A stretch of DNA of 64,000 nt from the NCBI GenBank assembly GCA_004026145.2, contig CP034983.1, forward strand, positions 14,197,488 to 14,261,487. Reading direction: 5' to 3'. This document shows positions 14,061 through 26,712 of the stretch, piece by piece. This DNA comes from Takifugu bimaculatus (taxonomy: Eukaryota; Chordata; Actinopteri; Tetraodontiformes; Tetraodontidae). The translations under genes were made by a program, and so were the position numbers. The stretch's first letter is position 1, and the number at the start of each line of letters is the position of its first letter. A model generated the notes under the pieces. The model worked only from the letters and a program-made list of their open reading frames with translations, did no database searches and had not been told where the DNA came from.

Positions 14061-14382
14061 CTTATTTCCTACTACTGGTTCACCCCCACGCTGCCGATCA
14101 GCTGACACCGGCTTGCGTAAACACACTGAAGGAGTGCTTGTTTCCTGTCTGCAGACAGGCTGCGTCCCTGTGATGAGATTAAGGGAGCAGATCCTGCCTG
14201 TTTGAGATTGGATGCGCATTGTTGCCGCCGTAATCATCTGTTCCCACATGACCTCACATTGCAGCGGTTCCCGCTCTATAGATGGACCCCCGCGCCTGTC
14301 GTGCACTCCTGATGTTGTTTATGGGACGCGCAGTGACAGCGAGTGTTTCATAATGACTAAACACTGAGAGAGACAGGTGGAT

Positions 14383-14434
14383 GCACACACACACGCACAC
14401 ACACACACACACAGACACACACAAACACAAACAC
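14383..14434. repeat. (CA)n microsatellite, interrupted
   Basis: CA units with cg, ga and aa interruptions. Confidence 0.9.
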
Positions 14435-14639
14435 CCATCCCCAGGTGCTGTTAATCATCTCAACAACGTACCACTCCCATCTAAAGCACAATGGATGCAT
14501 ATGCATGCGCCTGCAGTCGGCTGTGACCCTATCAGCACCCTTATCAACAGTCATTATGGAAACGACTGTGATACTGCTGCTGACAAGTGTCTCTTTTGGG
14601 GTGAGAAAGTGTGTTTGGGTGAGAACCGTGAAGGCCCAG

Positions 14640-14960
14640 TGATTTGTATCGCCATGCTAACGGTGCTCTGATGGCCTAATTCATTAAATTGCACCTATTT
14701 GCAGCCTTTATTGCTTCCCGGAGAATCAGGTGAGCTTTGGAGGCGTTGATGGATTCTGACACTTCACTATTAGCATGTCAGCAAATAATCACAAGTAGCA
14801 GCACAGTAGGAGTAGCTAATGTAACAAGGATCATTAGCATCAAAGTGTGTCCAGTAAATATTTTATAATCTAATTATAGGCAGTTTGGAATTCCTCAGAA
14901 TAAAATGTTCTTTTAATTCAGCGACCACAGTTACCCGAATACCGTCTGATTAATCTGGCC
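14640..14960. promoter_or_regulatory. candidate conserved non-coding element
   Basis: A complex, repeat-free stretch with ttcattaaattgcacc, gcctttattgcttccc and atcattagcatcaa words. Inference from composition only. Confidence 0.25.
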
Positions 14961-16220
14961 CGAAATGATTTGGTGGTTTACAGGACATTTTTGTTTCTAG
15001 AAGAAACAGGCTCCTGACCCACATCCAGCTTGTAAAATTCATCAACAGTGGCTTTAGATAAGAGAAGGTATTACAGAAAAACATGTTTCCTCTCTGCCTG
15101 ATTAATGCATCAGTGGCAGATGCTGGGGGGATTAGGTCTAGATTAGTATCCTTCCACCGACTCTGTTTGCCACATTGCCTTTCCAATGGTCCTTTTAAAG
15201 AAACAAACAGGATCGGCTTTGCCTGTTTACCATTTTTGCTTGACATTTGTTGTTTTTGCCTCCATCACGTCTGTCTGGTGGACCCAGTCAGGTACTGTTA
15301 AACAGTCGCCGTGGTTGGTTTCACTTCACCTCTCCGCCTTTATCAGACATCTTTTCGAGTGCGCCTCATTATTTCACACTTATATGACTCAGCGGTTGCG
15401 CCAAGGCGGCCTGAGCTTCACTGATGGAGCGCCCACGGGTCTCTTTAGCCGCCCAGGGATAAAGCCATCAGCAGCAGGGGCGCTCCTCCATTGTTAAGAG
15501 AACACCCGGACCCAGATGAAGTGCATGTAAGCGGCATAAAGGGACCAGGGTGTGTCCCTTCCTCTCGAAACCAAAGCGACGCCTTTTTCCTCAGTGGTGC
15601 CTGAAACTGCATTCACAAGCAGATGTCCGCCGACGGGGCCTGCCTGATAATGACGACGGATTAAATCACCCGATTCCCACACCAGCAGCCCACTGTTTGT
15701 CTTCCCTCTTAAGCCACAATTTATGGGCTCTGCAGAGCCGAGATAGATCCACTATAGGAGTATAAGCCTCAAAGGAATAAAGAGGGGCGCTAATCGGTGA
15801 GGAATGATTCCAATTCAGGGCAGTGATTTGGGATTATAAAGATGCAAATTTGCGGAGCTGTGCTGGAATGATTTCTGGTTGATGAGACGAACTGGCGAAT
15901 AGATGACGGGTTCATCTGGCATGCACATGTGCGATGCTTGATTCATAATGCTGGAACAAACACATGACAGTAACCAAGTTATGGCTCCGTCGCAGGAAAA
16001 TGAGAAATTGACACCATAATCTGGTTTAAAGCTACATGCTTCAGCACAATAGCTTAATTCGAGAGGGATGGGGGGGTAGATTAGCTGTGTAAATAGGGAG
16101 AAGCAATCATGTCAGATGTCCAATCCGACCAGGATCAAGATCTAAAATAACGCCAACGAGACAATATTTCTCCACGAGCGTACACTTTTCATTTGATAGA
16201 ATGAAATGAGAGTGGTGGAC

Positions 16221-16230
16221 CTGTCAATCA
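16221..16230 (-). promoter_or_regulatory. exact PBX-MEIS/PREP composite site
   Basis: The minus strand reads TGATTGACAG, the full consensus for PBX with MEIS or PREP. It lies in an AT-rich block with further TGAT and ATCAAT words within 30 bases. A near match (TGATTGACAA) occurs at 20,972. Confidence 0.35.
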
Positions 16231-19038
16231 GAAAAATGATAATCAATAAATAATAACATTAGTTTTTTCTGATACATCCAATCATTCCAAGTAGTAAAAG
16301 AATGATCACATTTGCACATTCAGCATGTTTTATAGGTATTTATTTCCTAAACAATACACATTTTCCAGTTTATTGCTTTCATTGTTGAAATTATTACGTT
16401 TTGATTTTTCCTCTTTTCAACTTTTTGTTTAGAAATTACCCCTGTTTTTCAATCACCAACTATCCCTGCCCACTCCTGCCTCCTCTCCATATAATTCCAG
16501 CCCCGAACAACCCTCAGCGGCGTGCAATAACACGCAAACAGCAAATATGTGTCCTGACAAAAGTGGTAATTTGGTGATACCAAGCTGGCTAAGCTGCGGA
16601 TTGGCACGAAACCAGCGGGTTGCGAGCTTTTCGTGAGGTCACAACAGCAGCCGTCAAATTAGGAGAAGAGTGAGCGGTCATCAGATAAACCGTCGCTGAC
16701 GTTTTTCCAGCTCTTAAAGGGCTCAAAAACAAGAAGGGTTTCGTTTAACGTCCCCGAAAACCCCTGAAATTATACATCAAATAAAGAGTGGCCATGCTTG
16801 AAGGATGCAGGTCAGTTTGGAGAGGTTCTGGCGGTCATTGCTCCCACTTCAATCCTTTGAAAGTGGCGGCGAAGAAACACATCAGGTTAAATAAGAATGC
16901 TTTAAAAAGGAGACAAAAACCTGACCCAACTGTGCAGTGATTTTAAAGCAATTTCCCTGTTCTTATTTAAAATAAAGACATTTTCCCGCAGCATACAAAC
17001 ACACTTCTGACAACACACACGCCACTTATTTCCAAATGGATAATTTGTGTAAACCTGGCAGGCCGTCATGGCTGCATGTTGTAGCCCGACCGACTGCTGC
17101 AGCTCTGCAGATCACCCAAAATAAAACTGGGTGTTTATCATTTAGGGAGAATGGAGCCGGCTGGCAGCGGAGCAGCAAAGCAACAATTACAGAACTGTTC
17201 TCTGCGGCTCGCGGAGCGGCAGACAAGAGGAGGTGGCTGTTTTCATTTGGTCGTGTTTGCTCGGCCGCGGTGTACTAATCAACCGGTCTTACTGCAAAAG
17301 CACTCCGCCGAGAGTTGACAGCAGGTCACGTGCTCCACCTCCGTCTATTCCATTACAGTTTGCTACTCTGCTGGTTTCCACAGATATTCTCCCTCTGCGT
17401 CAACACGAGAGGCGACACGTTCTACGGTGGCCTGAGTGACGAGGAAAGTGCCCCAACAATCCCTGCCTTTGTTTGCAGTAAACTACCGCGCTCACCTGTG
17501 ACTGCAGCAGCACTGGCAGCTATCCAAGGCTAGCAGTGTGTGCTTGTGTGTGTACTTTGGGCAACTAAGTGTACAGAAGACAAAGAGAGGGCCAGTCGGG
17601 CGCCTGTGCATTGGTTTGCCTGTTTCCACACAGTCTGGGCCCCAGTGGAGGATTTGCAGGCCAGATAGGATTAAGCCTCCCTCTCTTTACACAACAGTGA
17701 TGAGGATAAGGAGTCTGCAGAGCTCAGGAGACTCTAAAGTCCCTCTAATACACAGCAGCCAAACACACAGATGAGCACCTTGAAGAGCTGAGCTCTCCTC
17801 GTCCAAGTTCGGTTATTGATGCTCAGTCGCTGTGCGACCGGTCAATTATGCCAGCAGTTAGCATAGCCTGGTGGAAAATTTGCTAACCGCTACAAACATC
17901 AGCTAATCTCCTGTGTATCCGTAAACCCCCATCAATAATGTTTCAAAGACGACCTAATCACATTAAGACAAACCACTTGCAGCAAATTTCCATGTACAAC
18001 TTCGCTCTGAGCCCTGAAAAGCGCTCTGAGGTCACAGAGAGGTGAACGTAGCGATGCTCATCAGATGGCTCGTCTGGTCACCTTTGAACCGGTCTGCGCC
18101 TGGCAGGGTTCGCTTCACCGGGCCAGGGTCAGGGTCAAATTCCCAAAACTGCCTTTGGAGATCTGTCTTTCTCATCTTCCCTCCTCCTCTGCTACATCAT
18201 TCAGAGCAGAAAGACCTTCTACAAACACAGCAAGAAGGAATATACAATATAGATTTATATTTCCAAATCATGCTAAACAAGCCAGAGTTATGTGACCTTT
18301 CCACCACTTTTGTGTCCATTTGTCTTTGTTTCCTGCAGTTATGGGAACTTCCTGTCACACTGGCACTGGAAATGGGCATTAAACTCATCATCAGAAAGTG
18401 TCATTTACGTGTAAATGACTGGAATGATGTGTAATTACTGCTAAAGGGTTCACTCAATGGTCTGAAAGCCAGAAAAAAAGGGGAGGGGGGGTCCCACTCA
18501 ATGCCAAATCCCAAATTTCATGGCACCAAATTACTTGGTAGGGGCAGAGTGCTGATGCATAGAATTCTTATTGATTCAGATGTGAGGAGACGGTCACGCA
18601 GCCAAAGAGGCAGCGCAGCATCCCCGGTCTGTTGTGGTGTAGATTATAAAAATAAGCCAATATGGACGTTATTAACGACTGTGTGGGGTAAGTTTTCCAC
18701 GAGGGAGGTGGGAACTGACGAGTATATTAGCTGAGAAGAATCGAAAGGCTCGGACCACAATGGCAGCCGGTAAAAGAGAGCGACGAATCTCGGAATCTCG
18801 ACTCCTCAGACCATTTTGCCTTCTTTTTTCAGTGGGTTGGGGGGGGGGGGCAGGTCTGCATGTCCAAGCTATCGCTGTGAGGTCACGTCACGGTCAGGGG
18901 TGTTTACTGATGGAACTATATGATCCCAAAACAGTGAGGAGCGAGAGAGACCTGAAAGTGCGAGCTCATTAAAACGCTGCAGCTGCAGAAGGGAGGCGAA
19001 TTAGCAGAGGAGGAGGGTAGCGGGGTGTGTGTATGTGT

Positions 19039-19060
19039 GGGGGGGGGGGGGGAGGGGGGA
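19039..19060. repeat. G-run (14 G, then gaggggg)
   Basis: This is part of a longer G-rich zone on the plus strand reaching 19182. It has guanine-quadruplex potential. Confidence 0.85.
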
Positions 19061-19127
19061 GAAAAGGGAGGCTACTTTCACTGTCATTTTTCTGCTTGGC
19101 TCACAGTGTGCAGACCTGTCGACGGAG

Positions 19128-19182
19128 GAGGGAAGGGAGGGGGGGGGGAGGGAGGGGGGGTTGGGTTCGGGTGGGGGGGGGT
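19128..19182. repeat. G-rich tract with many runs of three or more G
   Basis: At least six runs of three or more G lie in 55 bases, which satisfies simple quadruplex patterns on the plus strand. Confidence 0.85.
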
Positions 19183-19290
19183 CAGCTGTATTTAGCAGGA
19201 CGAGCTTCCTGTGCGTGGGCCTCATTGGCGCCGAGTGGGGGAAGGAATCCACAATCCAACTTGCTGTCTCCACAAAACACCCCTCACTAC

Positions 19291-19291
<1 letters not shown>

Positions 19292-19329
<38 letters not shown>
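19292..19329. repeat. (CA)19 microsatellite
   Basis: Uninterrupted CA tract. Confidence 0.95.
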
Positions 19330-19333
<4 letters not shown>

Positions 19334-21039
19334 GCACCAATCCCGCACTCAATTTCCTGACTGGGAGTCAGAGAGGAGGGGGGAAAAAAAGGGAAAGAAA
19401 AGCAACTTCTGAAGGTGAAAGGCACCGGACAATCATTCGCCGCTGGGATCACGTGCGGGCGGCCATGAGACGAGACATGCGGAGGTTGTTTGAGGGGAAA
19501 AAGGGATGGCGAGGAAATTAGATTGAAACCGTCTGAGATGCTTCATTGAGGACTTAAATAAAACTTCCTGAGCTCAACCTGTCCTCGAACATTCATTTCC
19601 TGTGCAACGGCAAAAAAAAAAAGGATCTCAGCTTACGGTGTTGTTTCTGGTTACAGCCTTTATTGATCCCTTTTCCTGAATTATGTGATCCCTGTTCAAT
19701 CAATAGCAGGAATTCCCTGTGGGCCCACAAATCTCAAAAGCTGCTCACATCAGGTCCGAGTGGACCTTTGCCAATTAAAAAAGGCGGGAATCACCGATAG
19801 GTGCAATTTAAAAGCACGTGTTCTCCGACCAGAGAGCAATGAATCATTTGTGTGGCGTTCAGGCCGAAAACTGGCGCCGCCCACTGCGAAAAGAATCAAA
19901 AATCGCCGTCGTTTAGTTGATCTGCACTAATGACCACCGTGGATATTTATCTAAATTTCCATCGACTGTTCCGACCTCTTTGCTCCTGCTGGCACCCACA
20001 ATCTGTGTGTCCAGTCTGCGCCCGTAAATATTTTTCACATTGATTTTGTGTCCTCTGGTGTCACTTAACAAAAATACAGCCTGTAATATAAACACAGAAG
20101 CACATTCCCAGTATATTGTAGCACATAAACACGACAGGGAAGATGAGGCCAAAAATGATAACAGGTGAGGAATCTGTACCAAAATGTCTACATCACTCGA
20201 TGGAAGAGCTGATGTGGCTTAAAAACAGGGAGCAATAACCGTGAGACAACATCAGAAACATGTTGTCAAACTTGGTGCAACACAAATGAGGTGCTAGCAC
20301 TCTCATTAGCCTCTCTCTGAGTTCTCGCCCTTCCAAAACAATCGACAGGCTCGTAATTAAAAAGTTAAGACAGTCAGCGACTCCCCGCTGCAAAACAAAG
20401 ATTCTTTCGAAGGCACTTTTGGACTTTAGACCCCCGTGCCGGCCGTGTCCTTGCAAACGACTAATTCACGGACATTACAAGACCCAGAGGATGTTGCTAA
20501 TTACAGGGGACGTGTAAACTGCGCTGAGCCTGGTTACCCCTGAAGGGGTAAGAACACAGAAACATCAGGCCGGGGCTGGTTTTACTGTCGCTGCCAAGAC
20601 TGAGGAGAGGAGCAGACAGGAAGTCCTAAATCAATCCCACCGACTGACTCACCGAGGGGCGCATGGTAGGACAGAGGCTGTCTTCAATAGGGGGTGGATC
20701 TGTCACGATCAATTACAAATCCACAGGGAACAGCCCTAATGAATTCTGATGCCGGCCTTTGTCTCGCTTTGTTTTATTTTTAGGAATTTTCTCCTGCGAG
20801 CAGCTCCTTGTTGAAAACGTGGCATATTTGGGGCATTTTGTGAATCTGCCATCAAAATCACACTCGTTCATTCATCAACCCCCCTCCCCCCCCCACACAC
20901 ACACGCACACACACTTTAGTAATTAATGCTAATTAAGAGTGCTAGCAAACCAAAGTGCAGCAACTGTTTATTGATTGACAACTTCAGTTGAGCTGCCATT
21001 TCATTAGCAATGTGTCAAAAACACTATGGAAGGTAAGTT

Positions 21040-21111
21040 CCATTATAATGGTGATTATTATAATTACATATATAACAATTACATATAATAACCATTATAA
21101 TTATAATGGTT
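21040..21111. repeat. AT-rich imperfect inverted repeat
   Basis: A perfect 22-base palindrome centred between 21100 and 21101 (aaccattataa and its complement) pairs imperfectly with a 12-base palindrome at 21040-21051 across a roughly 40-base AT-rich middle. It could be a cruciform-prone site or the remains of a MITE-like element. Confidence 0.5.
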
Positions 21112-22683
21112 CTAACAATCAAGTAAACCTACATCTGCTGCTGCCTTTGTAAAAGAAGGCATTTCTCTGAACAATGGCACTTCCTGAAAACCAAAGGAAG
21201 CACTAACTTAATATTGCGTTGGACGTATAGAGAGCGAGGGAGATTTTTGAACTTGAGCTGGTGGAATACGGGAGGTTTTTAAAATAACTGCTCGTTGCAG
21301 CGAGCCAACAGGTTGATAACGATCCAGACCTGATCCGGTCTTGTCTGGCTTCCCCCGACAGCACGGCCACTTCTGTCCACACAAAAGCACGACCCTTGTT
21401 TGAGGGCACTGTGACGTATTGATTCCTGCAAAACTCTACCCAATGTTCTCAACATATGTAGGTCAATGAGGCTGCAGTCTGGTTCAAGTGCAGCTTCAGA
21501 CTGATATTTAGGTCACACCCCAATTACGGCGAGGCTGAGAGATGAGCTCTGCAGGGGAAATATCTTTATGGAATGAAGCCATTTCTTTGAATGTTATTTT
21601 GGACTCATTCTGAGGCCGAGGCCGGGGGTAAGCTGCGCACAACAAAGCGGCAGCGGCAGCGGCAGCTAGATGACATCTCGGGTGGCTGGGTGTCTGTCTA
21701 GCCTCTATGCTAATGCTCTTGGGCCGAGACTTCTCCTGTTATTAGCTCTGACCTTGGATGACAATACTCTTTGCACCATGGCAGCAGATCTGTGGACTCT
21801 TGGATGAAATAATTTCTCCATCCCAGTAAGAACCCATAAGATCCAGCAAAGCATTGAAGAATTCATTACGGGGGTCTTGCAAAAGGCGAACGAATGATGC
21901 CGACCTGATTTTTAGCCTCGCAGGGAAGCTCTGGGAGAGTAAGCAGGATGAATATAGAGTCAATACCTTCATAGACAAACTCCACATGTGGTCTGCAGCA
22001 GATCAGCCCTGAGAGCGACTCTCAGCCAGGGTGGATGGGGGGAAGGGGGGGAAGGGGAGTTGTTTGAAATCCTTTGACTACACAAAAAGAACCGAGGCGG
22101 AATTGGTGAGGTGAACAGGCGCCCGCAGGTGCTGGAAATCAAATATGTTGTCGGGAGAACAAGGGTGTCACAGGTTTTGAGATTAGCGTGACAGATTTAG
22201 CATGTGGTGACAGGAAGTCCTCGCACTCTAATTTTTCTGCTCTGCGCGTCCCTTTACACGAGCCTGCCGTGATGATGGCAAAGCAGGACCCGACTCCCAC
22301 GTATGCTGCCGGCAAGACCGTGCTGGTCGGAAAATTAGCAACTTTATGTGTTCAACAAAATCAGACTTGCATCATGTCTGGTGAACAACAATAATGCAAC
22401 GGTTTGAAATCTCTTAACAGAGAAAAAAATAAGTAGGTTTCCAATAAAAAGTCTGTAAAATTTCCATACTGAAGGGTTATTTCTTTAATTAACACGTGTG
22501 GTGTCCATCCTCTAAAATCCCCAGGACTGCTCGCTATACAAACGGAGCAGAACCAGATCTCTTTTTATTGGGACATTTCTGAAAAACAGATTTGCGGAAA
22601 GTCCCAGGGATCTGATGAGACCACAGAGGAAGGTTCTGTCAGCCGCTACTTCCAATTTTAACAGCGTGAAACTGGTTGCTCTG

Positions 22684-22697
22684 GTCACCACGGCAAC
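22684..22697 (+). promoter_or_regulatory. RFX X-box-like match
   Basis: gtcaccacggcaac fits GTNRCC-N2-RGYAAC. There is no associated promoter-like context. Confidence 0.25.
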
Positions 22698-25600
22698 GTG
22701 GACGCACTCAAATGTTTTGTTCGAGACTAAAATCCTCGATCTGAAGCGGACGAGACTGTCCGGACTGAGTTTTCTTAATAAATTAATTTTGAGTGCTTCA
22801 AGACGACTGGAGGAGGGAATCAATCAATAACCTTTTGACCTTTTCCTCCCATGATGTGTAAAACTTCTTCACTTGGACAGCTGGGGGAAGTTCAGTCTGT
22901 AAATTTAACTTGAAAACACTCATGCTAGCAAGCTGGGGCCATTGGCAATAAGTGCTCTTGCTTGATTAATATGCTTCTTTTTTGTGTCAGTTTACAATTT
23001 TAAAGACATGCTAGCGTGGCGGCTAACATGAATCGGTTTCCACAAGCACCGAAGACAATGAAGCCACGGAACAAGAGTCTAAAGTTTCACCAGCACACCT
23101 CTGTGAATTATCACAAGACATTTTACTCACGTTTACTCTTGATTATTTCACAACAGCAAGGGGGTGAAACAGTAATGCGTAGCTATAAACTATCACTGCT
23201 GCTCTGTCGTGACTTGTTACAGTGCAGGGATGGTACGTGCCCAGTCAGGGAAGGGCATGTAGGGAAGGGCCGGGGTCCCACAGAAAAGATTAGGTGGTTT
23301 AGCCGGGAAACGTGAGATTCAGTGGTGCGTGAGTTCAGTTTCTGTTGTCAACCTCTTTCTTTTTGAGTCTTCAACAACCCAAAGTCTGCTTTTACTTCTC
23401 TCTGATACTCATCGACATCCTCCGGGTTTCATATTTTGACTTAAAATTCAAGATGATATTGAGCTATACCAACAATGAGTGAAAGCAGAAAGTATTTCTC
23501 ATGAAGTTTCTAGCTCTAAAGGTTTCCCCCCTCTGGCAGAGAAGACGCAAAGGGCGGCGTTCTCGTCGTTATCCCGTAAATTTGCCTCACATTATTGCCG
23601 GCATCATGTGGCCGTTCCAGCTGTGATATCAAAGGACAACGTCAGGGCGCGACGCACGGAAACCAGAGAACCATCAGATCCCGAGGAAGGGCTTCGGGAT
23701 GACATCACGTGGATCTGATGAGTGAGGAGCCCGAGGATTTCCAGCGGCTCGTTCTCGATGGAAGCGTGTGTCACTGGCGCGTAATTGCAGGGTTCGAACA
23801 GCATCAACACGAGCGCGTGCGTCTGCTCCAGGAGATGAGTCTCACAAACGGAATGTGTGATCTCAGCGTGTAAGTGGAGGGTAAAAACCTTAGGCTGGAA
23901 AACACAAGACCAAGCCCTCGAATGTCTACGACGCCACAAAGAGAGGGCGGGGTTTTCCATCAACCATTCTCAGAACCCTGCTGATGCCATGGAAACTTCA
24001 AAGAAGACTGAAAACAAGGAGAAGGAAACAGGATCTGTTTTGTTTTCCCCTTGGCCCACTACTAGGTGATTTGGCCGCCGGCCATGGAAAATGAAGCAGA
24101 AGTGTACAGTAGGAGGCGTCTCTTGCAGCCGCTGGCCAGATCTTATCGCATGACACCTGGTCCATCAGCGGCACGACTGAGGGCGACGGCTGTAACGGAT
24201 CAAAGACGCGCTGCTATGCAGACAGCATTAGTCACGAGTCTGCGCTGCAGTCTGTGGCTCCACATGTGCCTACGAGTCCCCCCCCGCCCTCAACTTTAAA
24301 AATGTCATTTCTCCTCACGTGTCCACAGCTCTCAAATTACAGTTGCCATGACATCAAAGCCACAACATCCTGAAGTGTTAAAACCCCTGTTTGGTTTTGA
24401 TTTCACGTTAAATTCATGCTATTAGCATCGGCTCTGTTATGTCAGAATTTACCAGCCAGTTGTGGCTTTCCTGTTCCATGCACACAGTTCCTCTTGTGCA
24501 CGTTGTCATTTAAATCAAGCAAGGTTGTCTGAGGGCCGATCTTTGCACATTGGACTTATTGGAGACCCTGTGAGCGAGTGGTCTGTGTGGCTCGTGCATG
24601 TCCAGCCAGGAACTATGTAATTATGTGCGAAATCTCCGGTTTCTACAGTCACGTGCAGCCCTTTTCGGGTGCACTGGTAATTTCCAAGATCAAAGCAGGA
24701 ACGTCTCTGAAGCCTCTGGTAGTGCCAGAGTCTCTCACAGCTCACTTTGTTCTCTGATGACAAGAAAACAGCTTTAAATAGTACAAATATTATAGTATTC
24801 CTGATGTCTATCGCTTTTACTGTACATTAAACGCTCGTCACAGTCGATCTCTATTACATAGGTAAAAGTTGGCGTTTTTATGCGCTGCAACAGTGTGTAT
24901 AGATGTTGCAGGTGAGGTCTCTATTAAACTTGCTGGCTCAGCATTGTAGCATGTGAGGAAACATGCACATTAGAGGAATAAGTGTTCTAATCCTGGAGGC
25001 TAGGAGCTCATAGTAACCACGTAATGCATGTGCGAATGCTGGAAGGGTGAGAAAAGGTGCACACACGGTCTCATCTAATTTTGTCATACAGTTTTCTTTC
25101 AAAACATTTGCTGTGAGAATGATGTTAGTTATTTCCAGAACTGCAGATTAATGCAACCGTAAGGATCACAGACGTCGCTTGGATTCGCACCTTTTAGTGG
25201 CATGACTTTAATGAGCGTGGAAAAAACATTCAGACAATGAGAACAAGTCTCCTGAAATCGCTCTACCTCATGGGGAGAGAGGCTCGCAGCCCCCGCGGCT
25301 CCCAGCTGATGCCTTCCCCGCCAAAAGTTCCCAGTATGCAGCTGGGACTACTCTCCTAAAGCTGACTGACAAGTGTTTATTGGAGTACACGATTCCTCCT
25401 GTTTACCAGCCGGGGCCTTTAAAGGGCGTAAGCAGGAATATGCAGCCTTGATGCCGCCTGCTGAAGTGCCTTTGTGTACCTGTGTGCTCGCAGAATTGCC
25501 ATTAGCTCCGCGAATGGAGCTTAATGGAGCCGTTTAAATGCAGCACGGATTGCAAATGAGATATTTTCTGCTGGCTAACGCTACCTGAGAAAACCCCCAG

Positions 25601-26442
25601 GTGTGTGAACACTGCAGCGTGGCATTCTAGGTAAATCCTGACGGCTGCTGTAATCCAGAAAACTGGTGCCTATTGAAACGTTAGCGTGCATCTTCACACA
25701 GTCTGGCAGGGCCAGGACTCACTATAGTGGGAGATCAAAGGCAGGAGGATGGATCATCCGTAGATCCTGCACACCTGCCTCTGGCGTGCATGCATTAGCA
25801 GGTTAATTATTTTAATTACCTCTACAGCAGCCTCATCTCATACCTTCCTTTAACATCTCACTCGGTCTAAGGTTATGAATATGGAGCTGTAATCGTGATT
25901 TACGTCAGGGAGAAGAGGCGCGCAACAAGTGGACAGAGTGTATATTCCTTCTCTTTTACATCAGACCTCTTATCTGATTGCTCCTGCGGTGGCGGAGGGA
26001 AGACCACAGGAAGAGCGGTGTAAAGGTGAGCTGGCAGCCAGCAGCCAGGCGCTCTGGCTCAGCCAAAGGTCACTGGAGCGCGGCGCTGCGGTTACGCAAT
26101 CAGCGATTATGAAGCCTGCTAATGCGTTTTATTGCTCCTACATGCAGGGAACATGAACCTGCTGGAGGAGTTTTAGAAGATTTTGAGGCAACGCTTGTTC
26201 TCTCGTGGAGAGAACAAGTTTAAAAAAGTGCAGCTGCGTCACCCGACGACGTCACTGTCGCTGACCTACATCCACCCAGAGATGGGAGAGAAAATAAGCA
26301 CACCTGCCTCTGTTTAGTTTGATCCTGTAAAAGAAAATCCACTTCCAGCCACTCATTTATCTTAAAACACTGTGAAACTTGATCTTATTCTGATTCATAT
26401 TGTTTTAATTCCCAAATGCCAACTTAGTTTGTTGCTCCTTAG

Positions 26443-26712
26443 ATGGGTCGTAGAGAGTGTCAACGTTCACTCCTGTGTAGATCCTTGATCACTAGATGTT
26501 TCTTCTACTTTTTATCTAAAGGTCAAAATAGATTGGAGCAGCTTCCAGATTTCAGGAAAAAAAAACAGAAAAGAAGAAGCAGCCTGGAGAGCTGGTCATA
26601 AGGTCAACCAGCAATAAGGTGAAACCGGAGACTTTTCCTGCAACACATGACAATGGAATTAAAATCCAAAAATCTTCTCAGGGAAAGCAAAATAAAATGG
26701 CTTTTAAGGCAC
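26443..26712 (+). repeat. 270-bp dispersed repeat, copy 1
   Basis: The segment from atgggtcgtagagag to ttttaaggcac is matched by positions 29799-30068 over equal length. I see one substitution (tatctaaagg against tatctgaagg). Flanks are unrelated on both sides and I see no obvious target-site duplication. It is followed by a GC-rich stretch (ccgcggcacgccgcg), unlike copy 2. No coding potential is evident. A mobile-element tail or a recent segmental copy is likely. Confidence 0.85.

Larger units (their letters stand above)
11633..16220. other. non-coding stretch, no gene seen
   Basis: Microsatellites at 12.35 and 14.38 kb, a C run near 13,316, and two AT-rich candidate enhancer blocks listed separately. 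The longest ORFs (about 130 codons) overlap on opposite strands and show no motif. Confidence 0.6.
16231..26442. other. non-coding stretch, no gene seen
   Basis: It includes the G-rich zone at 19.03-19.18 kb, the CA tract at 19.29 kb, the AT inverted repeat at 21.04 kb and otherwise unique sequence. A 10-bp stem with a 5-base loop sits at 26194-26218. No supported exon. Confidence 0.6.

Noticed and set aside
18075..18097. Possible miR-128-like sequence: tgaaccggtct preceded by tcac
   Set aside because: Only 11 consecutive bases agree, the seed region differs, and the flanks do not contain the expected opposite hairpin arm.
19027..19521. 164-codon ORF
   Set aside because: It reads through G-runs and a CA microsatellite, giving poly-Gly and poly-Thr/His. 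This is not a real protein.
26194..26218. 10-bp stem, 5-base loop (cttgttctct/agagaacaag)
   Set aside because: Chance-level inverted repeat with no associated gene or repeat.
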